From assembly GCA_041687295.1 (NCBI GenBank), contig JAWLCG010000024.1, positions 1 to 24,864 on the forward strand: a stretch of 24,864 nt of DNA, in the 5' to 3' direction. This document shows positions 5,816-13,917 of the stretch, piece after piece. The stretch is from JAWLCG01 sp041687295 (GTDB lineage: Bacteria; Planctomycetota; Phycisphaerae; SM23-33; FEN-1343). A program made the position numbers and the translations under genes. Position 1 is the stretch's first letter. Each line of letters opens with the position of its first letter. The notes under the pieces were generated by a model. That model did not search any database and was not told where the DNA came from. It was given only the letters and a program-made list of their open reading frames with translations.

Positions 5816-8308
5816 TTACTCCACCGTAACGGCCAGGCCCTTGCCGGCGGGGATGCGGAGGGCCTTGGCGAAGTCGAGCGTCACGCGGCCCTTGTCGAAG
5901 GTGGCGGTGTAGGCCTTCTGGGGCACGGCCTTGCCGGCGGCGCGGACGGTGACCCGGGCGGGGCTCTTCACCGCGGTGCCCAATTCGAGCCGGCGGGGCG
6001 TCCAGGTGCCGGTGCGGACGTCGATGGCGATCTTGTCGGCCTTCTTCGTGCTGGAGCGGCTGTAGTGGCCGGTGCCGTGGCCGAAGGCGAAGAACAGCTT
6101 GAGCGACGCGTCGGTCAGGCGCGGGTCGAAGCGGTAGAAATCCTCGCGGATGGCCAGGCCCAGCAGGGCGTTGAGCACGGCCCAGGCGCTCATGGGGCGG
6201 TAGTAGTGCCCGCCGAACTCCTGGTGGTCGTAGTACATGCCGCTCTTGCGGTAGCGGTCATCGACGTTGCGGACGACCTCCAGGCCCTGCTTGACGAGCC
6301 CCTGGTAGATCAGCAGGCTGGCGTGGGCGAGCTCGACGCCGCTCCAGCAGGTGTTGGCCTGGTCGCTCCAGCAGTCCTTGTCGACGTCATGGAGGAACGC
6401 GTCGCCGGGCCAGCGGCAGTTGAGCAGGCCGTAGTCGGGTTGGTAGTTGGTGGCCATGACGGTCCGCAGGGCCTTGCGCATGCGGGCGGGGTCGAGCAGG
6501 TCGTCCAGGCCGACCATCTGGTTGGCCCACTGGCCGATGATCTGGTCGGTCAGGCAGCCCTCGTCGAGGTCGCCGCGCTCGCCGCCGGCGTCGTTGTAGA
6601 GACGGTAGAACTCGCCGTTCCACAGCTTGGTTTCGAAGACGGGGGTGGCCTTTTCTAGGACCTCGGCGTAGCGCTGGGCGGCCGGCTCGTCGCCGAGGGC
6701 GTGGGCGGCCTGGATCGCGCAGTGCAGGGCCGAGAGCCACTGCGACGCGACGTAGCTGGCGGCGCCGTACATCGGGAAGTTGTCGTAGGTGCACATCGCG
6801 CCGGCCATGTCGGGCAGCAGGTCGCCGTTGGGGTCGCGGTCGCGCAGGACGTACTCCAGGGCCTCGGTCACCGAGGGCCAGATCGTGGCGAGGTACTCCT
6901 TGTCGCCCGTCCAGAAGTAGCCCCGCAGGGCCATGATGACGTACTGGCTGGGCAGGTCGAGGCGATGGCCGACCTTCTCGCGCTTGTCGTTCTGCGTGAA
7001 GTCTCGCTGGATGCCGTGGCAGATGCTGCCGGTCTGCTCGTTCCGCAGGCGCATGTGCGCCTTCATCATGCTCTTGTCGAGCTCGGGCTGCAGGGCGGCG
7101 GTGCTGATGGCGCCGTACATGCCCACGTCGATCGTCGCCAGCGGGCCCCAGGGGCGCTCGGGCGTCATGCCCTCCTGGATGCCGAAGTTGCCCTCCTTCG
7201 TCAGCCACGAGCCGGTGCGGAAGGTGTTGAGCTGGCTGTTGACCTGGTCGAGCACGAAGGCGGGCGCCGTCGAGTCGAAGAAGTCGTCGTGGAAGGCCCG
7301 GCTCTGCTCGGTGAGCCGCTTCTGGTTGGCGATGACGTAGCGGGCGACGTCGGCGGCGTCGGCGAAGTCGTTGGTGTAGCTGTGGCCCTCCAGCCGGCCG
7401 GTCTCCCGGCTGTAGAGGTTGGGGAAGTACCAGCTCGTCACGAAGCTGTGGTCGAAGGCCTCGCCCTTGCCCTTGAAGCTCTTCGAGAAGGCGATGGTGC
7501 TGAACAGCCGAGCCCCCGCGCGCTGCTTGCCGGTGGCCTTGTCGGTCATGTTACGCCCGGCCGTGTCGTCGACGTTCGGCAGCTTGGGATTGCGGATGAC
7601 GATCTCGTAGTAGGGGTGGCGGTGCTCCCAGCCGAGGTAGTAGCTGCTCTGGCCGTTGAGCGAGGCGACGACCTGCTGGCCGAAGGAACTGGCCTTCTTG
7701 TCCATCTTGCAGGTGCTCTCGAAGAGCTTATACCCCCGGCCCTCGTCGAGGCGGCTGGCGTAGAGGCGCTCGGGCACGTCGTAGCCGACGCCGTTGCGCA
7801 TCGTCGCCATCAGCATCACGTCGACGGGGTTGTTCGTCTTGGAGCGGACGCGGAAGTTGAAGATCGCCGCCGGCAGGGCCGAGTCCTTCACGTTGTGCGG
7901 AATGAAGGGGCTGAAGGCCTCCATCTCGACGTCGACGGGCATGTCCTTATCGCGGAAGGTCATGCGGGTGAAGGGGAAGCTGGCCTCGTACTCGATCTCG
8001 TCCACGCCGGTGAGCCACGGGAAGGTGTAGTAGTGCGAGGGGATGCTGGCGACCTCGTAGCCCTGGTCGATCTGCAGCAGCTTCATCTGGGGGTTCTTGC
8101 CCTTCTCCTGGTAGCGGACGATGAAGAAGAGCATCGAATCCTCGGCCAACGGGAAGGATTCGCCGGTGCCGTGGGGGTTGTTGTTGAAGATGTTCCAGTT
8201 GTAGAACACCCCGTCCTTGCGCAGCTCGAACCAGCCCGTCCCGATCCCGCCCAGAGCCAGCCCACTGCGGGGCTTGTGCTCGCGCTTCATGACTTCTTTA
8301 ACCGCCAC
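5816..8308 (-). CDS. GH116-type glycosidase (GBA2-like), cytoplasmic
   Basis: An 830-residue enzyme of glycoside hydrolase family 116, which includes bacterial beta-glucosidases and beta-xylosidases and human GBA2. The N-terminal beta-sandwich begins with GLALGGIGTGWFELRKDG (residues 17-34). The C-terminal (alpha/alpha)6 barrel carries NFGIQEG..WGPLATIDVGMYG (374-399; Glu379 is the likely nucleophile), FPMYGAASYVASQWLSALH (511-529), LTDQIIGQWA (586-595; Asp588 the likely acid/base), CWSGVELA (654-661) and HYYRPMSAWAVLNAL (701-715). Active residues are assigned by family pattern, not by alignment. There is no signal peptide, so it acts inside the cell on imported oligosaccharides. The GTG at 8308 has AAGGAG six bases upstream; an ATG at 8290 does not. 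It is followed by no gene on this strand and shares orientation with GH94. Confidence 0.85.
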   Translation of the reverse strand: MAVKEVMKREHKPRSGLALGGIGTGWFELRKDGVFYNWNIFNNNPHGTGESFPLAEDSMLFFIVRYQEKGKNPQMKLLQIDQGYEVASIPSHYYTFPWLTGVDEIEYEASFPFTRMTFRDKDMPVDVEMEAFSPFIPHNVKDSALPAAIFNFRVRSKTNNPVDVMLMATMRNGVGYDVPERLYASRLDEGRGYKLFESTCKMDKKASSFGQQVVASLNGQSSYYLGWEHRHPYYEIVIRNPKLPNVDDTAGRNMTDKATGKQRAGARLFSTIAFSKSFKGKGEAFDHSFVTSWYFPNLYSRETGRLEGHSYTNDFADAADVARYVIANQKRLTEQSRAFHDDFFDSTAPAFVLDQVNSQLNTFRTGSWLTKEGNFGIQEGMTPERPWGPLATIDVGMYGAISTAALQPELDKSMMKAHMRLRNEQTGSICHGIQRDFTQNDKREKVGHRLDLPSQYVIMALRGYFWTGDKEYLATIWPSVTEALEYVLRDRDPNGDLLPDMAGAMCTYDNFPMYGAASYVASQWLSALHCAIQAAHALGDEPAAQRYAEVLEKATPVFETKLWNGEFYRLYNDAGGERGDLDEGCLTDQIIGQWANQMVGLDDLLDPARMRKALRTVMATNYQPDYGLLNCRWPGDAFLHDVDKDCWSDQANTCWSGVELAHASLLIYQGLVKQGLEVVRNVDDRYRKSGMYYDHQEFGGHYYRPMSAWAVLNALLGLAIREDFYRFDPRLTDASLKLFFAFGHGTGHYSRSSTKKADKIAIDVRTGTWTPRRLELGTAVKSPARVTVRAAGKAVPQKAYTATFDKGRVTLDFAKALRIPAGKGLAVTVE

Positions 8309-8347
8309 CTGTGGCTCCTTCGTATTCGTAGACTCGTAACTCAGCGA

Positions 8348-8544
8348 AGCCCTGAAAGGGCGAAAGACCTTGGCCGGGGGCGTGAGCCCCCGGAACCAGG
8401 TCGCGTCCTGATCTCCAGCCCTGAAAGGGCGGAAGAATCCTGTCGGAATCGGGTTCTTCCGCCCTTCCAGGGCTTTGCTTCTCTCATCGCTTGAACCGGG
8501 GACTCACGTTCCCGGCAAAAGTCTTCCGCCCCTTTGGGGCTCTG
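8348..8544. repeat. mosaic palindromic repeat element of about 200 bp
   Basis: The gap of about 370 bases between GH94 and GH116 is nearly all repeats. The outer units are AGCCCTGAAAGGGCGAAAGA (8348-8367) with CCGGGGGC-GTGA-GCCCCCGG (8374-8393), mirrored by CCGGGGACTCACGTTCCCGG (8496-8515) with TCTTCCGCCCCTTTGGGGCT (8523-8542). The centre is a 21-bp inverted repeat with one mismatch (8417-8437 and 8454-8474). Overall it is a large nested inverted repeat with no coding capacity. Confidence 0.75.
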
Positions 8545-8596
8545 TCCGGCGTGGCCGATCGGTTGTGTCAACCGTCGTGGCGCCTGCCGCGAACGC

Positions 8597-8632
8597 ATGG
8601 CTACAAACACCGTAGCCACGGCACCCGGACGG
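8597..8632 (+). repeat. dispersed palindromic repeat, copy 3
   Basis: ATGGCTACAAACACCGTAGC then CACGGCACCCGGACGG, the same family and orientation as 1571-1612, with a shorter perfect stem (GGCTAC with GTAGCC). Confidence 0.7.
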
Positions 8633-8652
8633 TTGGACGGCACCGGGGCCAA

Positions 8653-8683
8653 TCGAAAATCTGCAATCAAAGATCAAAAATCA
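8653..8683. repeat. AT-rich imperfect tandem repeat at the GH94 stop
   Basis: On the minus strand the GH94 stop TGA opens a run of TGATTTTTGATCTTTGATTG followed by CAGATTTTCGATT, units of 7-8 bases. A closely similar run lies at 18962-18995. Both contrast sharply with the surrounding GC-rich DNA. Confidence 0.55.
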
Positions 8684-10972
8684 GATGATCACCTCGACCT
8701 TGTGCACCTGCCCGTCGCGGAAGTCGGGCAGGACGTCGCCGACGACCTTGGCGCCGTCGCAGGTGATGCTCGTGGCGCCCTTGCATCGGCCGGCGGCGTT
8801 GTCGAGGTGGATGTCGTAGGTGGCCCCGCGGAAGCGGCGGACGACGCGGGCGTCCATGCGGGTCTTGCTCAGGCACGGGTCGATCAGCAGGCCCTCGAAG
8901 CTCCGGCGGGCGCCCAGGATCCACTCGATCAGCAGCACCGTGAACCAGCCGGCTGTGCCGGTCCGCCACGGGTAGCCCGATCGGCCATAGATGAACGGGA
9001 CCGTCGAGTAGGAGTTCGTGAAGCTGAACGGCTCGACCTGCGACTGCCGTACGGGGTTTTCGGGGCTGTCGGGGGCGACCTTGACCCAGGTTTCCCAGGC
9101 CCGCTCGGCCCGGCCCAGCATGCAGTCGGCGACGGCCTTGAAGCCCGCGGCGTGGTTGTAGCAGCCGCCGTTCTCGACGTGGCCGGGCATGGAGTTGCTC
9201 ATGCGCCCCACGCGCGGGTCGTACTCGCTGAACGGCGGCGTGCAGATGCGGTAGCCGACGTCCTCGGTGAGCCACTCGTCGACGCTGCGCATGCACCGCT
9301 CGGCGCGGTCGGGCGGGGCGATCTGGCTGAGGATGGCCCAGCTCTGGGTGTTCAGGAAGATCTTGCCTTCCTTGCTGGCCTTGGAGCCGATGCGGTAGCC
9401 GTCGCCACAGATCGTCCGCACGTACCAGTCGCCGTCCCAGGCGACCTCGTTGAGGCGCTGGGCGAACTCGTCGTAGCGCTGGCGGGCCTCGGCGGCCACC
9501 GCGTCGTCGCCGCGCCGCTGGGCGAGCTGCTCGACCTGCAGCAGGCCGTAGCAGAGCTGCTGGGTGACCATGACGCTCTCGCGCTCGCCGGCCTCGGCGG
9601 TGGCCTCAAGCCCGTCGTTCCAATCGGCGTGGTGCTGGTTGCACAGGCCGTGTCCGCCCGTGTCCTCAGCCAGGAACCGCATCGCCCGCAGCATGTGCTC
9701 CCAGACGGTGCCCTTGTCGGCGCTCTCGAAGAAGGGCACGACCTTGTCCAGCAGGTCCAGCTCGCCGGTCTCCTCGACCAGGCCGGGGATCGTCATCATC
9801 GTCCAGGCGGGCTTGTCGGAGTACTGCAGGCGGTTGAGAGGCCGGAAGCCGTGCGGCACGCTGCCGTTTTCGTACTGGCTGGCCAGGGCCCGCAGGACGT
9901 TGTCCTCGGCCGTGGGCGCGTCGAACAGGCCGATGGCGTTGTCGACCTGAAGATTGTCGCGGAAGCCGCTCTTGTTGATCAGGTAGCTGTAGAGCTGCTT
10001 CTTGACGAAGATATTCATCAGGCCGTCGTAGTTCGTATCGCCGGTCTGGACGGTGAAGGCCTTCTGCCGCTCGGCCTCGGCCTGCTCCTGGTCGGCGCAG
10101 AGCTGGTCGATCTTCGCCTCGCTGAGGTTGGCGCGGATCTGTCGCACTTCATCGGGATTGACGGCCTGGCCGAGCAGGAAGTCGGCCCGGCCCGTGCTCT
10201 TGGGCGGGATCTCCAGCGTCACCTGCACCAGGCCCACGCAGTCGGGTCCGAAGCCGGGCTGGTTGTCGGCGTTCCAGCCATACAGGATCTTCGGCGTGCC
10301 CAGGGCGAACTCGCTGCGGGTGAAGTGGTCGCGGTAGCCCGTGCCGCCGACGAAGCCTTCGTTCTTCAGCGCGACGAGGTAGCCCTTGAAGCGGTCGGTG
10401 GGCACGAAGACGTTGCGGTTGGTGATGAACACGCCGCCGATCTCGGGCAGGACCTCGGCGTAGTTGTCCTTGCCGACGCCCTTGCCCTCCTCGTCGCAGC
10501 CGGTCAGCTGGAACATCGCGTAGGCGAACAGCGAGACCTTGCGCGGCCGGTCCGAGAGGTTCTCGACGGTCGTCGTCCAGACCTCCATGACGCCCTCGGC
10601 CGGCACGAAGACGCGCTGGGTCGCCCGCAGGTCGCCCCACCGGCCGGTGATGACGGTCTTGGCCGGGTAGTAACGGCAGGAGCGGTCCTCGACCGGCGTC
10701 GGGGCCGGTGCGCCCCACGGGCAGAAGACCGTGCCGGACTCCTCGTCGCGGACGTAGAAGTACTTGGAGTCGTAGCTGACGAGCATGCACTTTCGGCCCT
10801 TGCCGTCGCGGACCCAGACCGGCCCGTCGCCGATGTTGCTGGTCTCGGCGTAGACCTCGTGCTCGCCGATGCGGTTGTAGTGCAGGTTGATCCACTTGCG
10901 GGGCGGCTCGGCGGTCAGGACGAAGCAGCCCTCTTTGGCGTCGAAGTGTCCGTAGTTCTCGATCGTGCCCAC
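8681..10972 (-). CDS. GH94-type glycoside phosphorylase
   Basis: A 763-residue enzyme of glycoside hydrolase family 94 (cellobiose, cellodextrin and chitobiose phosphorylases), which splits beta-linked disaccharides with phosphate to give sugar-1-phosphate. The N-terminus NYGHFDAKEGCFVLTAEPPR..WINL matches the family beta-sandwich opening. The catalytic domain shows SGFRDNLQVD (about residues 335-344), HADWNDGLE (448-456; an Asp of DWND is the general acid) and PGHVENGGCYNHAAGF further on, like the usual KENGxxxxHxxxW segment. The exact sugar cannot be told from this. There is no signal peptide. The GTG at 10972 was chosen because AGGAG lies seven bases upstream and the family starts here; the open frame extends 19 codons further without a site. 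Paired with GH116 it suggests intracellular use of beta-glucan or similar oligosaccharides. Confidence 0.85.
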   Translation of the reverse strand: MGTIENYGHFDAKEGCFVLTAEPPRKWINLHYNRIGEHEVYAETSNIGDGPVWVRDGKGRKCMLVSYDSKYFYVRDEESGTVFCPWGAPAPTPVEDRSCRYYPAKTVITGRWGDLRATQRVFVPAEGVMEVWTTTVENLSDRPRKVSLFAYAMFQLTGCDEEGKGVGKDNYAEVLPEIGGVFITNRNVFVPTDRFKGYLVALKNEGFVGGTGYRDHFTRSEFALGTPKILYGWNADNQPGFGPDCVGLVQVTLEIPPKSTGRADFLLGQAVNPDEVRQIRANLSEAKIDQLCADQEQAEAERQKAFTVQTGDTNYDGLMNIFVKKQLYSYLINKSGFRDNLQVDNAIGLFDAPTAEDNVLRALASQYENGSVPHGFRPLNRLQYSDKPAWTMMTIPGLVEETGELDLLDKVVPFFESADKGTVWEHMLRAMRFLAEDTGGHGLCNQHHADWNDGLEATAEAGERESVMVTQQLCYGLLQVEQLAQRRGDDAVAAEARQRYDEFAQRLNEVAWDGDWYVRTICGDGYRIGSKASKEGKIFLNTQSWAILSQIAPPDRAERCMRSVDEWLTEDVGYRICTPPFSEYDPRVGRMSNSMPGHVENGGCYNHAAGFKAVADCMLGRAERAWETWVKVAPDSPENPVRQSQVEPFSFTNSYSTVPFIYGRSGYPWRTGTAGWFTVLLIEWILGARRSFEGLLIDPCLSKTRMDARVVRRFRGATYDIHLDNAAGRCKGATSITCDGAKVVGDVLPDFRDGQVHKVEVII

Positions 10973-11072
10973 GCTGATGCTCCTGCAAAAGGGACCCCGG
11001 CCCGTCACGCACGAAACCGCTTGGCGCAAAGCCTACCGGCCCCGCGGCCTGACGGCAAGCGCGAGCTTGGCC

Positions 11073-11103
11073 GTAGGCCGGGTCGAGCGGAGCGAGGCCC
11101 GGC
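11073..11103 (+). repeat. REP-like repeat, class I
   Basis: GTAG foot followed by GCCGGGTCGAGCGGAGCGAG and GCCCGGC, a short hairpin. Other copies are at 15904-15934 and 17692-17722, with a degenerate one at 23096-23126. GTAG at the 5' foot is typical of REP elements mobilised by RAYT transposases. Confidence 0.7.
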
Positions 11104-11249
11104 GCCATCGGGAGAGAAACGCCGGCCACAGAGGCCACAGCGCGGGGGCTCTGCCCCCACACCCCCGGGATTTATCGCTTTGGGGCCACCGGCATGGGAT
11201 GGGCTCATACGCATCCCGGGCGATCCTCCTGCGGCCTGGGACCGCGATC

Positions 11250-11379
11250 GGGTGCCATGGCCGCTTGCGGCCATGCGAAGGGGGCCAGGGCTGCGGAGAC
11301 GGTTGGCCTACCAGCGGCGGCAGGGCGAATCCAGAGCCCCGGAGGGCCTGCCCGCCAGCGAGCGGCCCCCATGGCACCC
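11250..11379. repeat. inverted repeat in the gap upstream of GH94
   Basis: GGGTGCCATGG (11250-11260) has an exact reverse complement at 11369-11379. Inside the left part, CATGGCCGC-TT-GCGGCCATG (11257-11276) is a perfect 9-bp hairpin. The gap 10973-11607 has no convincing gene; it also holds a GGGGGCTCTGCCCCC hairpin near 11144. Confidence 0.55.
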
Positions 11380-11513
11380 AGAGCGGGCATGGCAGCCAGA
11401 ACACGAGAGTCCGTATCACGCTCCCTGCCGGTTGGCCGGTCCGGCCGGTGGGCGAGAATGCGATAGATCCGCAGGATAGTGGTACAGAGGAAGTGGCCGC
11501 CCGCGCAAAACAG

Positions 11514-11549
11514 CGGGGGCGGACAACGGCCAGGCCGCTGTCCGTCCCC
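11514..11549 (-). terminator. hairpin downstream of the PEP-CTERM remnant
   Basis: On the minus strand GGGGACGGACAGCGGCC pairs with GGCCGTTGTCCGCCCC across a single base with two small mismatches, followed by CGCTGTTTTG. It sits about 60 bases after the stop of the remnant at 11608-11832 and may be that gene's former terminator. Confidence 0.45.
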
Positions 11550-11607
11550 GATCATGGCGCCCGGCCAGGGGGGGTGGCCGGGCGGGTCCCTCCGACCCTT
11601 CGGTGAA

Positions 11608-11832
11608 CTACCGGCGCCGCCGCAGCCACGGCAGGCCCAGGGCCAGCCCGGCCAGGCTGGCCGGCTCGGGCAGAACCTCCAGCGACGGCGCGAAGCCCAC
11701 GTTCTCGGCCGAGGCGACGTAGCTCTCGTCGTTGCCCACGCTCCAGCCGTCCGGGTAGAGGATCAGGCCGACCCAACTCCAGCTCAGGTCGGCAGCCTTC
11801 TGCACTCCTCCAGTGGGCAGTTGGCGGCCCAA
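11608..11832 (-). pseudogene. C-terminal remnant of a PEP-CTERM protein
   Basis: About 74 codons that end in LPEPASLAGLALGLPWLRRRR (in two stretches: the sorting motif and the Arg tail), a typical PEP-CTERM anchor, preceded by a short stretch DLSWSWVGLILYPDGWS. There is no signal peptide, no ATG and no Shine-Dalgarno; the only start in frame is a TTG at 11832. Without a secretion signal a PEP-CTERM tail has no use, so this reads as the 3' end of a gene whose 5' part was lost, perhaps when the TetR region arrived next to it. A frameshifted upstream part was looked for and not found. Confidence 0.7.
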
Positions 11833-11864
11833 ACAGAAACCCGAACAGCCGAACTAAGTAGTAC

Positions 11865-11895
11865 GGTCGTTCGAATAACCTACAGTCGAACCGCC
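11865..11895. promoter_or_regulatory. candidate TetR operator
   Basis: GTTCGA (11869-11874) and TCGAAC (11886-11891) form a perfect dyad with an 11-base spacer, extended by GG..CC outside. It overlaps the expected -35 position of the TATAAT at 11910-11915, where a bound TetR-type protein would block its own transcription. Assignment rests on position and symmetry only. Confidence 0.35.
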
Positions 11896-11909
11896 AAACC
11901 GTCAAGGGG

Positions 11910-11915
11910 TATAAT
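11910..11915 (+). promoter_or_regulatory. -10 box upstream of the TetR gene
   Basis: A perfect TATAAT with a poor -35, giving a leader of about 140 bases before the ATG at 12063. The AT content here is higher than nearby coding DNA. The poor -35 and overlapping dyad fit a regulated promoter. Confidence 0.4.
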
Positions 11916-12062
11916 CGCCGGGGTTGGCCTGAGGCCGCCCAGGAAAGGTGCCCGATATGGGGCTCAGGCGAAAAACAGATGCGTCTACTGGCGGCGGACC
12001 TTACAATGTGACGTTGAATGGGGTTTGTTCCCGCCCGGTTGTTTTTGTGAGTCGCAATCGCC

Positions 12063-12749
12063 ATGGCCAGAAAGCACACGCCCAAGTCGCGCGTCAGCAA
12101 TGCCCAGGGTCGGGCTACGCGCACGGCGATTCTGGATGCGGCCGGCCAGCTGATCGCCCGCAAGGGGTATGCGGGCACGAGCCTGCGCGACATCTCGCAG
12201 GCCTCGGGGGCCGGCCTGAGCTCGATTATCTACCACTTCCACAGCAAGCAGGAGCTGTTCCTCGAGACGATCCGCCACTTCGTCGTCGAGACCGCCCAGC
12301 TCGAGCGGCACTTCGTCGTCTTCGACAGCCTTGACTACAGCGACCGCCAGGCCGTCGCCGACGCCATCCGCGACTCGATGCGGTCGTTCCTGGACGCCTG
12401 CCATGGCCGGCCGGCCGCGGAGTTCGTCATCGGGCTCTACGTGCGGATCATGGTCGAGGGCGAGCCGGCCGCCCTGGGCATGCTGCTGGAGTGCTTCGCC
12501 CCCGTGCAGCGCAAGCTGCCCGAAGTCGTCCGCCGCATCCGCCCCGACGCCACCGACGCCGACGTGGCCTTCTGGCTGCAGCTCTACTGGTCGCAGTTGC
12601 AGTACACCGTCATGGGCAAGCAGCTGGTGCTGTACGACATGGGCCTGCCCGAGGGCTACACGCCGGAGTTCCTCGACGAGGCCGCCTACCGCTTCGCCCA
12701 TCACTGCTGCCTGCCCCTGGGCCTGCCCGAGCCGCGGCGGTACGGGTAG
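12063..12749 (+). CDS. TetR/AcrR family transcriptional regulator
   Basis: A 228-residue repressor-type regulator. The N-terminal helix-turn-helix spans about residues 20-66: RTAILDAAGQLIARKGYAGT, then SLRDISQASGAGLSSIIYHF, the standard TetR recognition helix pattern, followed by HSKQELF. The C-terminal ligand domain (80-215), with RIMVEGEPAALGMLLECFAP, resembles the CerR/CecR-type (DUF1956) domain more than classic TetR. The inducer is unknown. The Shine-Dalgarno before the ATG is weak. The stop TAG is the foot of a REP-like element shared with the convergent propeller gene. It may control itself through the dyad at 11865-11895 and perhaps the nearby carbohydrate genes; no copy of the dyad was found before those. 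Confidence 0.9.
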   Translation: MARKHTPKSRVSNAQGRATRTAILDAAGQLIARKGYAGTSLRDISQASGAGLSSIIYHFHSKQELFLETIRHFVVETAQLERHFVVFDSLDYSDRQAVADAIRDSMRSFLDACHGRPAAEFVIGLYVRIMVEGEPAALGMLLECFAPVQRKLPEVVRRIRPDATDADVAFWLQLYWSQLQYTVMGKQLVLYDMGLPEGYTPEFLDEAAYRFAHHCCLPLGLPEPRRYG

Positions 12750-12811
12750 GGCGGGCAATGCCCGCCGTCGATGGCGCCTGGCGCCACCGCGGCGGGCAAT
12801 GCCCGCCCTAC
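12746..12811. repeat. paired REP-like element (BIME-like) joining two convergent genes
   Basis: Two units of GTAGGGCGGGCAATGCCCGC face each other (12746-12766 and 12791-12811), each internally palindromic, with a GGCGCC-T-GGCGCC palindrome between. The TAG in the left foot ends the TetR gene and the TAG in the right foot, on the other strand, ends the propeller gene, so the element fills the whole gap exactly. It could also act as a bidirectional terminator, though it has no T-runs. Confidence 0.8.
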
Positions 12812-13704
12812 TGCACGTCCCAGCGGAGTTTCGCCAGGCGGATGCCCTGGAAGTCGTAGAGGTCGCTGATGTACCACTGGTTGTTGTGGTGGATCAGTTC
12901 GGGGGCCTTGATGGGGAAGGTGGCGATGAGGTTGCGGTCGTCGTTGCAGCCGAAGCTGTAGGGGTCGGCGGCGCGGTAGACGTAGGTCTCGAAGCTGATG
13001 GAGCTGGCGCGGAAGAGGTACCAGTAGCCGTCGAGGTGGACGACGAAGGGGCTCTCGGCGCTGACGGGCCCGTTGCCGCCGGCGCCGCCCTCGCTGACGC
13101 GGCTGAAGTCGCTGAACTTCTGCAGGTCGGGCGTCGTGCGGAGGTTGACGAAGCTGTAGCTGAGGTTGTCGGCCACGCGGACCGAGACGGTCGAGAAGAA
13201 GTACAGCAGGCCCTGGTGCTCGAGGACCATCACGTCGCGCCCGCCGTGGGGGTAGAGCTCGTATCGGTCGTCGGGGCGGCCCGTGCGGGCGTAGTGGATG
13301 CCGTCGTCGCTGGTGGCCATGCGGATCGAGCCGCCGGTGTGGTAGAAGCAGTGGTATCGGCCGGCGTGGCGGAAGAAAAAGGGCGCGCCGATGTGCTCCT
13401 GGCCGTCGGGGCCGATGCTCTCGCCGCAGGCGCGGTCGGCCCGCAGCTTGACGCCGGCGGGTGCCCAGGGGCCCTGCTCGAGGTCGCTGCCCTGCCAGCC
13501 GTAGATCAGTCGGCCGATGCCCGCCCCGCGGATGCACGCCCACAGCTGCCAGGTGCCGTCGGCCGCCTGGATGAAGCCATGGTCCACCACGTGTTGGCGC
13601 TGGGGTTCGGGTCCGGCCAGGTCGCCCAGGTCGGGCATCTCGCAGATTCGCCACCACTCGCTCTCGATCACCGGCACCCGGGCTGTCCGCTGCTGATTCT
13701 GCAC
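12808..13704 (-). CDS. GH43/GH130-like five-bladed beta-propeller protein
   Basis: A 298-residue protein with the repeating pattern of GH43/GH32/GH130-type propellers: DHGFIQAADGTWQLWACIRG (41-60), IGAPFFFRHAGRYHCFYHTG (105-124), MATSDDGIHYAR (129-140), VMVLEHQGLLYFF (158-170), SAESPFVVHLDGYWYLFRAS (215-234) and APELIHHNNQWYISDLYD (267-284). Acid residues at blade edges (Asp41, Glu217) are candidate catalytic positions, but the subfamily and linkage cannot be given. No signal peptide is seen. The GTG at 13704 is preceded by AAAGGAG nine bases away; the frame extends upstream without a better site. It is convergent with TetR and divergent from the PEP-CTERM gene. Confidence 0.7.
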   Translation of the reverse strand: MQNQQRTARVPVIESEWWRICEMPDLGDLAGPEPQRQHVVDHGFIQAADGTWQLWACIRGAGIGRLIYGWQGSDLEQGPWAPAGVKLRADRACGESIGPDGQEHIGAPFFFRHAGRYHCFYHTGGSIRMATSDDGIHYARTGRPDDRYELYPHGGRDVMVLEHQGLLYFFSTVSVRVADNLSYSFVNLRTTPDLQKFSDFSRVSEGGAGGNGPVSAESPFVVHLDGYWYLFRASSISFETYVYRAADPYSFGCNDDRNLIATFPIKAPELIHHNNQWYISDLYDFQGIRLAKLRWDVQ

Positions 13705-13917
13705 GCTGAGTCTCTCCTTTGGGTTCACTGGGCCGGGAGAGGGGCTTCTTCCCCAGCCAGCCGATGCTACCCTACCCGACGGTCGCGGCCCCGCCAAGGG
13801 CGTGAACACCGGTTTTTCCCTCTAGGCGCCTGGCGCAGACCGCCTTATGCTGGAAAGTGTCGCCGGGAGCATTGCGCCCCGGGCTCGGCAGATGGGGACT
13901 GCACGCGGGAGGAGACG

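Noticed and set aside
6701..8494. Long plus-strand open frame opposite GH116
   Set aside because: GH116 motifs are unambiguous on the other strand; the frame also runs into a repeat element.
8534..11479. Very long plus-strand open frame opposite GH94
   Set aside because: It is the antisense of a gene with clear family motifs; its translation is low-complexity and has no plausible start site.
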